Below, one piece after another: positions 1 to 8,572 of a stretch of 64,000 nucleotides of DNA (positions are counted from its first letter, which is position 1; every line of letters starts with the position of its first letter). This DNA comes from Caulobacter rhizosphaerae (GTDB lineage: Bacteria; Pseudomonadota; Alphaproteobacteria; Caulobacterales; Caulobacteraceae). Made by a program: the position numbers and the translations under genes. The DNA lies in NCBI RefSeq assembly GCF_010977555.1, contig NZ_CP048815.1:1604501-1668500 (forward strand), in the 5' to 3' direction. Below the pieces are notes generated by a model. It searched no databases, was not told the origin of the DNA, and worked only from the letters and a program-made list of their open reading frames with translations.

Positions 1-337
1 CTTCGCGGCCGATCCAGGGCTCGAGCAGGGCCTCGGCCTTGTCCTTGGACAGGGCGCGGGCCTCGGTCACGCCCTTGACGCCCGACAGGGTCTCGGCGGC
101 GCGGGCGGCGGCGCTGTCGGGGCTCTCGCTGGCGCGGGGGCGGACCACCACCGTGGCCGAGCCGGTCAGCTGGGCGGTCCAGCCGGTGGCCGCGCGGGTC
201 GAGGCCAGGGCCGCCAGGGCCGTCAGGCAGGCCAGGAAGCACAGCACCGCGACCACGAACACCAGCGAGCCGTCGCGGGCGTCGCGCGGCGGCAGCAGCT
301 GTCCCGGCTTCCAGCGGGCGACGGAGAAGGCGCTCAT
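1..337 (-). CDS. ftsX: Cell division protein FtsX, N-terminal part (cut by window edge)
   Basis: FtsX is the membrane subunit of the FtsEX ABC-type complex at the division septum, which controls peptidoglycan hydrolases. About 112 N-terminal residues are visible. A short cytoplasmic leader beginning MSAFSVARWKPG is followed by a hydrophobic segment (FVVAVLCFLACLTALAAL) and then the start of a periplasmic domain. The ATG overlaps the ftsE stop as ATGA, the usual translationally coupled ftsE-ftsX order. The rest of the gene lies beyond base 1. Identity rests on the position after ftsE and on the topology. Confidence 0.85.
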   Translation of the reverse strand, partial: MSAFSVARWKPGQLLPPRDARDGSLVFVVAVLCFLACLTALAALASTRAATGWTAQLTGSATVVVRPRASESPDSAAARAAETLSGVKGVTEARALSKDKAEALLEPWIGRE

Positions 338-1125
338 GCCTCGTCCTCCGCGTCGTCCTCGTCGTCATAGCCCCGGTCATAGTCGGGCTCCGGCGACGTG
401 TCGGCGACATCGACCAGGCGGCCGTTCTCCAGGTGCAGGGTCGGGCGGTTGGCGCGGGCGACCAGATCCTCGTCATGGGTGGCGATCAGCACCGTGGTGC
501 CCAGGCGGTTCAGCTCGACGAACAGCCGCAGCAGGCGCAGCGACATGGCCGGATCGACATTGCCGGTCGGCTCGTCGGCCAGCAGCACGTCGGGACGGTC
601 GACCACGGCGCGGGCGATGGCCAGGCGCTGCTTCTCGCCGCCCGAGAGGGTGGCCGGCAGGGCGTGCATGCGCTCGCCCAGCCCCACCCATTGCAGCAGC
701 TCGGCCACGTCGTCGCGGTAGCTGGCCGGCTTGCGGCCGGCGATGCGCAGGGGCAGGGCGGCGTTGTCGAACACCGGCAGGTGGTCCAGCAGGCGAAAGT
801 CCTGGAACACCACCCCGATCCGGCGGCGCACGAACGGCAGGTCCTCCGGCCGGGTCAGGCTGATGTCGCGGCCGAACAGCTCGACGCGGCCCCTTGACGC
901 ACGGTGGGCCAGGTAGATCAGCTTCAGAAGCGAACTCTTGCCCGCTCCCGACGGTCCGGTGAGGAAATGGAAAGACCCTGGGTGTAGGGTGAACCTGAGA
1001 TCGCTGAGCGTTTCCGGCCCCCGTCCATACCGCATCGAGACCCCCTCGAAGCGCACGACGGGGACGGTGTCGCCATCCTGGACGTCTGCAGTGCGCAAGG
1101 GTGTGTCGCTGGGTCGTGTGGACAT
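334..1125 (-). CDS. ftsE: Cell division ATP-binding protein FtsE
   Basis: ATPase subunit of FtsEX. All ABC motifs are intact: Walker A GPSGAGKS near residues 57-64, Q-loop in VVFQDFRLL, signature LSGGEKQR near 160-167, Walker B VLLADEPT near 180-187 and the H-loop in IATHDED. The C-terminal tail is unusually acidic (DYDRGYDDEDDAEDEA), an extension beyond the compact FtsE fold. I chose the ATG at 1125; an in-frame TTG three codons upstream is the alternative. It overlaps ftsX by 4 bp and diverges from the zinc-ribbon gene, with 56 bp between starts. Confidence 0.95.
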   Translation of the reverse strand: MSTRPSDTPLRTADVQDGDTVPVVRFEGVSMRYGRGPETLSDLRFTLHPGSFHFLTGPSGAGKSSLLKLIYLAHRASRGRVELFGRDISLTRPEDLPFVRRRIGVVFQDFRLLDHLPVFDNAALPLRIAGRKPASYRDDVAELLQWVGLGERMHALPATLSGGEKQRLAIARAVVDRPDVLLADEPTGNVDPAMSLRLLRLFVELNRLGTTVLIATHDEDLVARANRPTLHLENGRLVDVADTSPEPDYDRGYDDEDDAEDEA

Positions 1126-1181
1126 GGCTGGCAAAATCGGCGACCTCGTGTGTAGGAGCGGGGAGCGTCCGATTCGCGGCC

Positions 1182-2117
1182 ATGATACTGACCTGTCCCG
1201 AGTGCGCCAGCCGCTATTTCGTCGATGACTCCAAGGTCGGCGCGGCTGGTCGTGTCGTGCGTTGCGCGGCCTGCGGGACCCGCTGGACGGCCCGCAACGA
1301 AGACGCCCTGGACCTGTTCGAAGAGCCCTCGGCCGCCGACCTGGCGGGCGAGCCGAACCTGACCGCCCTGGACGGCGCGGCCAATGCCGCCGATGATTTC
1401 GAGACCCCCGTCGACCAGCTGCCGGGCGAGGAACTGCCCAAGGTGTTCCGGGCCCGGGCCGACGCCGAGCGCCGCCTGAAGGCGGCCAAGACCACGGGTC
1501 TGGTCTGGGGCGGGATGGTCGTCGTCATGCTGCTGCTGCTGGGGGGTGCGTGGTTCAACAACATGAGCGTCGCCAAGCTGTGGCCAAGCACGGCGGGGGC
1601 CTACGCGTTCGTAAACCATCCCGTCAACACGGTCGGCCTGGTGGTCGAGGACCTGAAGGCCGAGCCCTCGATGCAGGACGGCCACGCCGCCATCACCGTC
1701 ACCGGCGTCATTCGCAACATCACCGACCACGCCGTGACCACGCCGCCGCTGCGGGTGGCCCTGCTGAACAAGCACGAGAAGCGGGTGGCCGGAAAGCTGG
1801 CCGCCGCCGCCGATCCACTGATCCCGCCCAGCCAGACCCGGCACTTCTCGGTGACCCTGCTGGACCCGCCGCGCACCGCCAACACCCTGGAGATCGGCTT
1901 CGCCCTGGAGCCGGGCGCGGCCAAGCACGCCGGTCCGGCCGGCCATGTCGAGAAGGTCGCCAACCCGGAGGCCCCTTCGCTGCGGGGCGTCCAGGACCAG
2001 CCGGCCGAGCTGGCGGCGGGGGCGCCGCCGCCGATGGAAGACACGCAAGACACTGGACATGAGCCCCCGGGTCATGAGACCGGAGCGGTCGAACCGGCCC
2101 CGGCCGACCATCATTGA
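1182..2117 (+). CDS. MJ0042-type zinc-ribbon membrane protein
   Basis: 311 residues. The N-terminus is a small zinc ribbon with two CxxC pairs (C5/C8 and C28/C31) typical of the MJ0042/zinc-ribbon_5 family. An acidic linker, one membrane segment (about residues 104-124, rich in V, L and G) and a roughly 180-residue soluble C-terminal domain of DUF3426 type follow. Such proteins lie next to ftsE in many alphaproteobacteria; their function is not established. I preferred the ATG at 1182 because the CPEC motif conventionally lies at the very N-terminus, although the frame is open from 1101. A GATTC site (GANTC, the CcrM methylation motif) lies at 1171-1175, just before the start. Confidence 0.85.
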   Translation: MILTCPECASRYFVDDSKVGAAGRVVRCAACGTRWTARNEDALDLFEEPSAADLAGEPNLTALDGAANAADDFETPVDQLPGEELPKVFRARADAERRLKAAKTTGLVWGGMVVVMLLLLGGAWFNNMSVAKLWPSTAGAYAFVNHPVNTVGLVVEDLKAEPSMQDGHAAITVTGVIRNITDHAVTTPPLRVALLNKHEKRVAGKLAAAADPLIPPSQTRHFSVTLLDPPRTANTLEIGFALEPGAAKHAGPAGHVEKVANPEAPSLRGVQDQPAELAAGAPPPMEDTQDTGHEPPGHETGAVEPAPADHH

Positions 2118-2132
2118 CCCAGAAAACCTGAC

Positions 2133-2660
2133 ATGACCGATCGCGCCGCCCCCGAAGTCCTGATTTCCCAGGAAGAAATCGCCGAGCGGGTGGAAGCCCT
2201 GGCCCAGGTCATCGCCCCGCGCATCGACAACGACACCGTCGCCGTCTGCCTGCTGACCGGCGGTCTGTGGTTCGCCGCCGACCTGACCCGCGCCCTGTGG
2301 CGCGCCGGCCGCGACGTGCGTTTCGACGCCCTGTGGCTGGCCTCCTATCATGACGAGCGCAAGAGCTCGGGCCGTTGCGAGGTCCGCGCCGACCTGCAGC
2401 GCCCGCTGATCGGCCGCCGCGCTCTGGTGGTGGACGACGTGCTCGACACCGGCCTGTCGCTGGGCGAGGCCGCCCGCCTGGTCAAGGACGCCGGCGCCAG
2501 CGAGGTCCTGACCGCCGTCTTCGCTCGCAAGCCCTGGGACAAGCCGCGCATCGAGCCCGACTTCGTGGCCTGGGAAGCCCCGGCCCGCTACCTGGTCGGC
2601 TACGGCCTGGACGACGAGGGCAAGAGCCGCGGCCTGCCCTATATCGGGGCGATGGACTAG
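2133..2660 (+). CDS. Purine phosphoribosyltransferase (hypoxanthine-type)
   Basis: 175-residue type I phosphoribosyltransferase transferring a ribose-5-phosphate group from PRPP to a purine base in salvage. The PRPP-binding loop ALVVDDVLDTGLSL is at residues 97-110, and the upstream hydrophobic strand with TGG (42-44) fits the pyrophosphate loop. Base specificity (hypoxanthine/guanine versus xanthine) cannot be read from sequence alone. It starts 15 bp after the zinc-ribbon gene and is probably co-transcribed with it. Its stop overlaps the convergent vapC stop by 4 bp. Confidence 0.85.
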   Translation: MTDRAAPEVLISQEEIAERVEALAQVIAPRIDNDTVAVCLLTGGLWFAADLTRALWRAGRDVRFDALWLASYHDERKSSGRCEVRADLQRPLIGRRALVVDDVLDTGLSLGEAARLVKDAGASEVLTAVFARKPWDKPRIEPDFVAWEAPARYLVGYGLDDEGKSRGLPYIGAMD

Positions 2661-3061
2661 CGCAGCCAGTTCTCGATCGTCAGGCCTTCGATACGCGAGA
2701 ACTCGCGCTCATTGTCGGTGACGAGAATGTGGTCGCTGGCCAGGGCGTGGGCGGCGATCAGCATGTCATTACCGCCGATCGGCTTGCCGGCCTTCTCCAG
2801 CTTTGTGCGAAGTTCGCCGTAGAGATGATCGGCTGGCGCTGTGAAGGGCAGGACTTCAATAGCTCCCAGAATGGTCTCGAGCTGGTGGGTCAGGCGCTCA
2901 GAGCCCTTCTTGGCCGCACCAAACTGAAGTTCTGCCGCCACTACAATGCTGGTTCGGACATGGCTCTCGCCGCACCGGCGGATTTGCTCGGCCACTCGGC
3001 CGGACGGGTTGCGAACCAAGTCCGACAGGATATTGGTGTCGAGCAGCCAACCCTGGCTCAA
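2657..3061 (-). CDS. vapC: VapC-type PIN-domain ribonuclease toxin
   Basis: 134-residue PIN-domain toxin. The acidic metal-binding residues of the family are present: D8 in LLDTN, E44 in VAAELQFG, D99 in GGNDMLIAA and D116 in LVTDNEREF, so it is predicted to be an active Mg-dependent RNase. The start is a TTG that overlaps the vapB stop (TTGA), so translation is probably coupled to the antitoxin. It lies at the end of the lptM-lysA-vapBC strand and converges on the phosphoribosyltransferase gene. Confidence 0.92.
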   Translation of the reverse strand: MSQGWLLDTNILSDLVRNPSGRVAEQIRRCGESHVRTSIVVAAELQFGAAKKGSERLTHQLETILGAIEVLPFTAPADHLYGELRTKLEKAGKPIGGNDMLIAAHALASDHILVTDNEREFSRIEGLTIENWLR

Positions 3062-3291
3062 AGGTCGACGGGCTCCGGCTCAGGATCGTCGATCGCGCCG
3101 AAGTCGTCATCGATCGGCTGCAACGAAGCCAGGACCGCCAGCAAGGACCGCGGCGGGGCGGGTTCGAGGATCAGCCGGTCGCCGTCCTTGCGCAGGATCG
3201 CTTCGTCGCCAGGAAGCTCTAGCTCACGCGGAATCCGCACGGCCTGATTGCGGCCGTTGCGGAACAGCTTAACGTGCTTCTCATAGCCCAT
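3058..3291 (-). CDS. vapB: VapB antitoxin, SpoVT/AbrB-like
   Basis: 77-residue antitoxin. The N-terminus (KHVKLFRNGRNQAVRIPREL) is the swapped-hairpin AbrB/MazE DNA-binding fold typical of VapB. The acidic C-terminus (DDDFGAIDDPEPEPVDL) is the probable toxin-neutralising part. I chose the ATG at 3291 because GGAG lies 9 bases upstream; the open frame extends 18 codons further without good signals. The VapB-VapC complex normally represses its own promoter, which would lie in the 61-bp gap after lysA. Confidence 0.9.
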   Translation of the reverse strand: MGYEKHVKLFRNGRNQAVRIPRELELPGDEAILRKDGDRLILEPAPPRSLLAVLASLQPIDDDFGAIDDPEPEPVDL

Positions 3292-3352
3292 GGACGTATG
3301 CTCCGGCATAGGCCTTAGCATAGGCCAAATGGGCTCAAGCGCCAAACCCTGC

Positions 3353-4618
3353 CTAAACCCAGTCCGGCGTCACGTCCCGCGCCAGCATCTCCTCGTATGA
3401 CGGCCGCGCGCGGATCACCGCGAACCGGTCGCCGTCGACCAGCACCTCGGGGACCAGGGGGCGGGTGTTGTACTCGCTGGCCATGGCCGCGCCGTAGGCC
3501 CCGGCCGACATGAAGGCCACCAGTTCGCCCGCCGCCAGCGGCGGCAACAGACGCTCACGGGTGAAAGTGTCGCCGGTCTCGCAGATCGGGCCGACCACGT
3601 CGTAGGTCGTCTCGCCGGCCCGTGGGATCACCGGGCGGATGTCGTGGAAGGCGTCGTACATGGCTGGGCGGATCAGGTCGTTCATCGCCGCGTCGATGAC
3701 CAGGAAGCGCTTGCCCTCCGGCCGTTCGTGGACGTGGATCACCTCGCTGACCAGCACCCCGGCGTTGGCGGCGATCACCCGGCCGGGCTCGAAGGCCAGC
3801 TTGACGGGCAGGTCCTGGATCGCCTCGGCGACCATGACCGCGAACTCGGCCGGCGAGGGTGGTTCGGGCATGTCGAAATAGGGCACGCCCAGACCGCCGC
3901 CCAGGTCCAGGCGCTCGACGTGCAGGCCTTCGCCCAGCAGTTGCTCGACCAGGCCCCGCATCTTGGCGAAGGCCGCCCGCATCGGCGTCAGGTCGGTGAT
4001 CTGGCTGCCGATGTGGCAGGCCACGCCGATCGGCTCAAGATGGGCGTGGTTGCTGGCGTTGGCGTAGAGGCGGGCGGCCTCGGCGAACGACACTCCGAAC
4101 TTGTTCTCGGACTTGCCGGTGGCGATCTTGGCGTGGCCGCCGGCCGCGACGTCGGGATTGACCCGGAACGCCACCTTGGCCTTGACACCCAACTCGGCGG
4201 CGACTTCGGCGATCAGGTTCAGCTCGGGCTCGGACTCGACGTTGATCTCGGCCACGCCGGCCCGCAGCGCGAAGGCGATCTCGCCGCGCTTCTTGCCCAC
4301 GCCCGAAAATACGATCCGCTCGCCGGGGATGCCGGCGGCCAGGGCGCGGCGCACCTCGCCCTCCGACACCGTGTCGGCCCCGGCCCCCAGTTCGCCCAGC
4401 ACCTTCAGCACCGCGACATTGGAATTGGCCTTCACCGCATAGGCGACCAGCGGATCGACGATCCCGGCGCCGACCAGGGCGTCGCGGAACACCGTGAAGT
4501 GCCGCTCCAGGGTGGCGCGGGAATAGACATAGACCGGCGTGCCGACCTCGGCCGCGATGCGCGCCAGCGGGACGCCTTCGCAGGCCAGGCCCTCGGGGCC
4601 GTATTCGAAATGGTTCAC
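3353..4618 (-). CDS. lysA: Diaminopimelate decarboxylase
   Basis: Last step of lysine biosynthesis: PLP-dependent decarboxylation of meso-diaminopimelate. 421 residues, normal length. The PLP lysine is K63 in YAVKANSN; the HIGSQI segment, a glycine-rich phosphate loop (LDLGGGLGV) and the C-terminal GPICETGDTF with the active-site cysteine are all present. Translation starts at GTG (4618). It follows lptM on the same strand, separated by a palindromic repeat of about 100 bp, so either one operon is interrupted by the repeat or lysA has its own promoter there. Confidence 0.96.
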   Translation of the reverse strand: MNHFEYGPEGLACEGVPLARIAAEVGTPVYVYSRATLERHFTVFRDALVGAGIVDPLVAYAVKANSNVAVLKVLGELGAGADTVSEGEVRRALAAGIPGERIVFSGVGKKRGEIAFALRAGVAEINVESEPELNLIAEVAAELGVKAKVAFRVNPDVAAGGHAKIATGKSENKFGVSFAEAARLYANASNHAHLEPIGVACHIGSQITDLTPMRAAFAKMRGLVEQLLGEGLHVERLDLGGGLGVPYFDMPEPPSPAEFAVMVAEAIQDLPVKLAFEPGRVIAANAGVLVSEVIHVHERPEGKRFLVIDAAMNDLIRPAMYDAFHDIRPVIPRAGETTYDVVGPICETGDTFTRERLLPPLAAGELVAFMSAGAYGAAMASEYNTRPLVPEVLVDGDRFAVIRARPSYEEMLARDVTPDWV

Positions 4619-4656
4619 GTTGAATGCTTTCTAGGCGGCTTTCGCCGATGCGCCTT

Positions 4657-4758
4657 GCGTCCTTCGAGGCCCTCCTGCGGAGGGCGCCTCAGGATGAGGA
4701 ACGCTGTACTGAATTCCTCATCCTGAGGTGCGAGCCTCAGGCGAGCCTCGAAGGACGC
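4657..4758. repeat. Family B palindromic intergenic repeat, copy 1 (subtype I)
   Basis: The outer arms GCGTCCTTCGAGGC (4657-4670) and GCCTCGAAGGACGC (4745-4758) are perfect 14-bp inverted repeats. Inner arms CTCAGGATGAGGAA and TTCCTCATCCTGAG surround a short centre. Related copies lie at 50592-50699 and 56293-56402, with subtype II relatives at 12768 and 17137. This copy sits between lptM and lysA. Confidence 0.85.
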
Positions 4759-4767
4759 ATGCGGTGG

Positions 4768-5073
4768 TCAGTTGCCCTGGGCGCTGGGGAAGCCGGCGCC
4801 GGAGGGGCCGCCGAACGGGTCGTGCGTGCCGGCCAGCGGCGCGGCCCGGGTCGTGCGGTTGCTCGAGGCCGGGTCGATGTTCTCCTGCGTGCCGTTGGCG
4901 CGGGCGGGCTGGTTGGCGGTGGCCGAGCCCTTGCGCCGTTCGGCCTCGTAGGCGGCCTTCTTCTGAGCGTTCCACAGCGGCGCGGGACGCTCCAGCTCGG
5001 CCTGCTTGCCGCAGGCGGCCGCCGACAGGGCCACGGCGGCCAGGACGACGAGGGTGAGAGGGCGACGGATCAT
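4768..5073 (-). CDS. lptM: Small LptM-like lipoprotein
   Basis: 101 residues. A lipoprotein signal sequence ([21 protein letters not shown]) ends in a lipobox-like ALSAAAC, and the next residues GKQAELERP match the short conserved N-terminus of LptM/YifL, a partner of the LPS transport protein LptD. The remainder is low complexity and rich in N, A and P. The start at 5073 overlaps the argH stop as ATGA. Placement between argH and lysA is typical of alphaproteobacterial lptM-like genes. The LptM assignment relies on the N-terminal motif and context; the lipoprotein call is firmer. Confidence 0.8.
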   Translation of the reverse strand: MIRRPLTLVVLAAVALSAAACGKQAELERPAPLWNAQKKAAYEAERRKGSATANQPARANGTQENIDPASSNRTTRAAPLAGTHDPFGGPSGAGFPSAQGN

Positions 5074-6488
5074 CCGAGCAGTTCCTTCCAACGCGCGATC
5101 TGGGCGCGAACCTGGGCGGGAGCGGTCCCGCCATAACTCATCCGGCTGGCCGCCGAGGCGGCCGGGGTCAGCACGGCGTAGACCGCGTCGGTGATCCGCG
5201 GCTCGATGGCCTGGAACTCCGCCAGCGACAGCTGCGCCAGGTCGAGACCCCGCGTCTCCGCCGCCTTGACGGCCGAGCCTGTCACGTGGTGGGCGTCACG
5301 GAAAGGCATGTTCAGCTCGCGGACCAGCCAGTCGGCCAGGTCCGTGGCCGTCGAGAAGCCCGCGCCGGCGGCGGCGGCCATCTTCTCGGTGTTCGGCGTC
5401 AGGTCCGACACCATGCCGGCCATGGCCAGCAGGCTCAGTTCGAGCGCGTCGAAGGCCTCGAAGGTCGGGACCTTGTCCTCCTGCATGTCCTTGGAATAGG
5501 CCAGCGGCAGGCCTTTCATGACCACGGTCAGGGTGGTCAGCGAGCCCAGGATGCGGCCGACCTTGGCGCGGATCAGCTCGGCGGCGTCGGGGTTCTTCTT
5601 CTGCGGCATGATCGAGCTGCCGGTGGTGAAGGCGTCGGTCAGCTTGATGAAGCCGAACATCGGCGTCGTCCACAGCACGATCTCCTCGGCCAGGCGCGAC
5701 AGGTGGGTGGCGGTGATCGAGGCGGCCGACAGGGCCTCCAGGGCGAAGTCGCGGGCCGAGACGCTGTCCAGCGAATTGGCGGTCGGCCGATCGAAGCCCA
5801 GGCTGGCCGCGGTCTGGTGGCGGTCGATCGGGAACGGCGAGCCGGCCAGGGCCGCGGCGCCCAGCGGGCACTCGTTCATCCGGGCCCGAGCGTCGCGGAA
5901 GCGGCCGGCGTCGCGGCCGAACATCTCGACATAGGCCATCAGGTGGTGGCCGAAGGTCACCGGCTGGGCCGGCTGCAGGTGGGTGAAGCCCGGCATCAGG
6001 GCGTCGGCGTGGGCCTCGGCCTGGGCGACCAGCGCCTTTTGCAAAGCTTCCAGCTGGGCTGCAGAACGATCGCAGGCCTCGCGCACCCACAGGCGGAAGT
6101 CGACGGCCACCTGGTCGTTGCGCGAGCGGGCGGTGTGCAGCCGGCCGGCCGTCGGGCCGATCAGCTCGCGCAGCCGCGCTTCGATGTTCATGTGGATGTC
6201 TTCGTATTCGTCGCGGAACGGGAAGGCCCCGGCGACGATCTCGCCCTCGACCGCGTCGAGCCCCTTGAGGATTTCCTCGCCGTCCTCCCTTGCAATCACG
6301 CCTTGGCTGATCAACATCCGCGCATGGGCGCGGGAGCCCGCCAAGTCCTGCGCCCACAGGCGCTTGTCGAAGCCGATGCTGACATTGATCGCCTGCATCA
6401 GCTCCGCCGGCTTGGCCGAGAACCTGCCGCCCCACATGGCTTGGCCCTGGCCGTTCGCGGCGGGCTTATCAGAGGCGTTGTCGGTCAT
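5070..6488 (-). CDS. argH: Argininosuccinate lyase
   Basis: Last step of arginine biosynthesis, splitting argininosuccinate into arginine and fumarate. 472 residues. The superfamily signature [11 protein letters not shown] is at residues 290-300 with the mobile-loop serine, and H170 in [10 protein letters not shown] is the usual catalytic histidine region. The ATG at 6488-6486 abuts the tlpA ATG with no base between, forming CATATG. Downstream it overlaps lptM by 4 bp. Confidence 0.96.
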   Translation of the reverse strand: MTDNASDKPAANGQGQAMWGGRFSAKPAELMQAINVSIGFDKRLWAQDLAGSRAHARMLISQGVIAREDGEEILKGLDAVEGEIVAGAFPFRDEYEDIHMNIEARLRELIGPTAGRLHTARSRNDQVAVDFRLWVREACDRSAAQLEALQKALVAQAEAHADALMPGFTHLQPAQPVTFGHHLMAYVEMFGRDAGRFRDARARMNECPLGAAALAGSPFPIDRHQTAASLGFDRPTANSLDSVSARDFALEALSAASITATHLSRLAEEIVLWTTPMFGFIKLTDAFTTGSSIMPQKKNPDAAELIRAKVGRILGSLTTLTVVMKGLPLAYSKDMQEDKVPTFEAFDALELSLLAMAGMVSDLTPNTEKMAAAAGAGFSTATDLADWLVRELNMPFRDAHHVTGSAVKAAETRGLDLAQLSLAEFQAIEPRITDAVYAVLTPAASAASRMSYGGTAPAQVRAQIARWKELLG

Positions 6489-7118
6489 ATGAGCGAATTC
6501 CAGTCGGACAGGGAAGAAGCCGCGCGCAAGCTCGGCCCGCTGAAGTGGGTGATCGGCGCCGTTCTGCTGATCGGCGTCGCGGCGGTTCTATACGTCATCG
6601 CTCAGGCTTCGTTCAAACCCGCAGGCGTGGTCGACCTCAAGGAATTCAAGAAAGCGTCCTTAGAGAAGCTGGACGTGCCGGCCCAGCCGCGCGCCGCGCC
6701 GCTGACGGTGTTCACCGATGGGGCTGGCAAGGAACTGACCCTGGCCGATTTCAAGGGCCAGGTGGTGGTCATGAACCTGTGGGCCACCTGGTGCGCGCCG
6801 TGCAAGAAGGAGATGCCGACGCTGGCCAAGCTGCAGGCGTCTTACGCGACCCAGCCGCTGAAGGTGCTGCCGATCAGCGTCGACAAGGACGTCGACCTGA
6901 ACCTCGTCCAGGCCGAGATGGCCGCCAACCCGCCGCTGCAGGTCTATCGCGACAAGAACTACAAGATGTCGTTCGACCTGGAGCCGCGCGCCGCCGGCTA
7001 TCCGACAACGGTCGTCTACGACAAGCAGGGTCGCGAGCGGGCACGGATGTCGGGCGAGGCCGACTGGTCCAGCCCCGAGGCCCGCGCCCTGGTCGAGGCC
7101 CTCCTGCGCGAGCATTGA
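6489..7118 (+). CDS. tlpA: TlpA-family membrane-anchored thioredoxin
   Basis: 209 residues: a short cytoplasmic N-terminus, a membrane anchor (about 20-40) and a periplasmic thioredoxin fold with the redox pair C102-x-x-C105 in [13 protein letters not shown], plus a cis-proline in GYPTTVV. It probably reduces periplasmic disulfides, for example in cytochrome c or oxidase maturation. The frame is open far upstream, but that stretch is the argH antisense. The start at 6489 gives a normal anchor and places the two divergent starts back to back. Confidence 0.9.
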   Translation: MSEFQSDREEAARKLGPLKWVIGAVLLIGVAAVLYVIAQASFKPAGVVDLKEFKKASLEKLDVPAQPRAAPLTVFTDGAGKELTLADFKGQVVVMNLWATWCAPCKKEMPTLAKLQASYATQPLKVLPISVDKDVDLNLVQAEMAANPPLQVYRDKNYKMSFDLEPRAAGYPTTVVYDKQGRERARMSGEADWSSPEARALVEALLREH

Positions 7119-7307
7119 CGCCCCGGGTTGAAAAGAAACGCGGCGCATGTCGAAGGATATCGCTGTTTTTTGAATTGACCCCTCAACGATCGCGTGTCCA
7201 CTCTGGCCTGCAATCCTGGATTTGGGCTGCCAACGCTACCCGGACGACTGAGATTGTTACCCGCCCGTTTGTCCGGGCATTGGCTCGGCATCTCTAGGAG
7301 ACACGCC
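7119..7307 (+). promoter_or_regulatory. Long leader upstream of the cold-shock gene
   Basis: 189 bp without a gene between tlpA and the cold-shock gene. It ends in a clear Shine-Dalgarno AGGAG (7296-7300), 7 bases before the ATG. Cold-shock mRNAs often carry long structured 5' leaders; here the length and position fit, but I see no specific box that proves it. Confidence 0.35.
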
Positions 7308-7511
7308 ATGGCGACCGGCGTAGTGAAATGGTTCAACGGTACCAAGGGCTTCGGCTTCATCCAGCCCGATGACGGCGGCAAGGACGTGTTCGTCCACATC
7401 AGCGCCGTCGAACGCGCGGGCCTGCGCAGCCTGGACGAAGGCCAGAAGGTCAGCTTCGACACCGCCGAGGAGCGCGGCAAGATCGCGGCGGCCAACCTGA
7501 AGCCGCTCTAG
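7308..7511 (+). CDS. Cold-shock domain protein (CspA family)
   Basis: 67 residues, a single cold-shock domain. Both RNA-binding motifs are intact: RNP1-like KGFGFIQ and RNP2-like VFVHISA. It binds single-stranded RNA or DNA and melts secondary structure. The start at 7308 is fixed by the N-terminus [17 protein letters not shown] and the AGGAG 7 bases upstream; the longer upstream frame is leader. It appears to be monocistronic. Confidence 0.95.
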   Translation: MATGVVKWFNGTKGFGFIQPDDGGKDVFVHISAVERAGLRSLDEGQKVSFDTAEERGKIAAANLKPL

Positions 7512-7607
7512 GCTTACAGCCTTCGTTTGATACGCGAGCTTCGCGGGCGTCGGTTCCAACGAGCCGGCGCCCGTCCGCTATGGGGCGCCGTCTGCTATGG
7601 AAGACCC

Positions 7608-8357
7608 ATGACCGTCGATCCCCGCCTTCTCGAAATCGTCGCCGACCGCGCCTGGCCGGCCCGCCAGAGCGGGGCGCTGGGCGGCTGGCGGCTGAACGCC
7701 TCGGACGGCTGGTCGCTGCGGATCAACGCCTGTTGGCCCCTGGGCGAGCCCGACCGGCCGATCGACGAGGCCATCGCCGCGGCCGAGGCCTTCTACGCAG
7801 GGCGCGGCCTGCCCGCCCGCTTCAAGCTGTCGGACGGGGCGGTGGTCCCGGCCAACCTGTCCGAGCACCTGCGGGCCCGCGGCTACCGGCCCACCCACGG
7901 CACGGTGGTGATGGTGGGCGAGGCCTCCGGTGCGATCGCGGGCGCGACGGACGCGGCCGTGACCCTGTCCGACGCGCCGGATCCGGCCTTCGAGGCGGTG
8001 CTGACCGCCAGCGCCGCCGGCAACGCCGCCGACGCCCGCGAGCGCCTGGACGCCCTGGCCCGCATCCCCGCGCCAGCCCGCTTCGCACGGCTGGAGGTCG
8101 ACGGCGAGGTCGCGTGCCTGGGGGCGACGGCGGTCGACGGCGAGTGGGCGGGGATCTTCGGCATGCGCACCCTGCCGGGCCACCGTCGCAAGGGCCTGGC
8201 CCGCCGGATCCTGGCGGCCCTGCTGGGCGAGGCCCAGGCGCTGGGCGCTCGCCGCGCCTACCTTCAGGTCGAGGCTGACAACGCTCCGGCCATCGGGCTC
8301 TACAGCGGCCTGGGGTTCGTGCCGGCCTATGGCTATCGGTATTGGGTGGTGGAGTAG
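7608..8357 (+). CDS. GNAT family N-acetyltransferase
   Basis: 249 residues. The C-terminal half is a GNAT domain with the acetyl-CoA loop in MRTLPGHRRKGLARRIL and the late strand YLQVEADNAPAIGLYSGLGF, typical of the fold. The N-terminal half looks like a second, degenerate GNAT-like domain. The substrate is unknown. The start at 7608 is preferred because the protein start MTVDPRLLEIVADRAWPA is compact; the upstream frame is non-coding in character. It is 96 bp downstream of the cold-shock gene and probably separately transcribed. Confidence 0.85.
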   Translation: MTVDPRLLEIVADRAWPARQSGALGGWRLNASDGWSLRINACWPLGEPDRPIDEAIAAAEAFYAGRGLPARFKLSDGAVVPANLSEHLRARGYRPTHGTVVMVGEASGAIAGATDAAVTLSDAPDPAFEAVLTASAAGNAADARERLDALARIPAPARFARLEVDGEVACLGATAVDGEWAGIFGMRTLPGHRRKGLARRILAALLGEAQALGARRAYLQVEADNAPAIGLYSGLGFVPAYGYRYWVVE

Positions 8358-8412
8358 GAGGGCGGGGACGCGCGTTCCTTCCGGATAGCTCAGTCGCGCC
8401 AATCAGATCCTG

Positions 8413-8536
8413 CCCTGTGGGGGAGGTGTCGGCGAAGCCGACGGTGGGGGGAGTGATCGGCAGGTGACCACAATCCGGATCGTCGATCCCAACACTCCCC
8501 CCACCGGCCTTCGACCGCCTCCCCCACGGGGGAGGA
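8413..8536. repeat. Family A palindromic intergenic repeat, copy 1
   Basis: GC-rich element with a TGTGGGGGAGGTGTCGGCGA left end and a matching CCTCCCCCACGGGGGAGG right end. It holds an internal GTCGGC-GAA-GCCGAC hairpin followed by GGGGGGAGTGATCGG, with ACTCCCCCCACCG on the other side. The second copy, at 18598-18731, shares the same order of blocks. It lies between the convergent ends of the GNAT and hydrolase genes, where it could act as a bidirectional terminator, although there is no T-run. Confidence 0.85.
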
Positions 8537-8572
8537 CCATCCAACGGCGTCCGTAGGGGGCAAGTGATCCTG

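Noticed and set aside
5286..6488. Extending tlpA upstream to give a 610-residue protein
   Set aside because: The extra 400 residues are antisense to argH, and the thioredoxin needs only the anchor starting at 6489.
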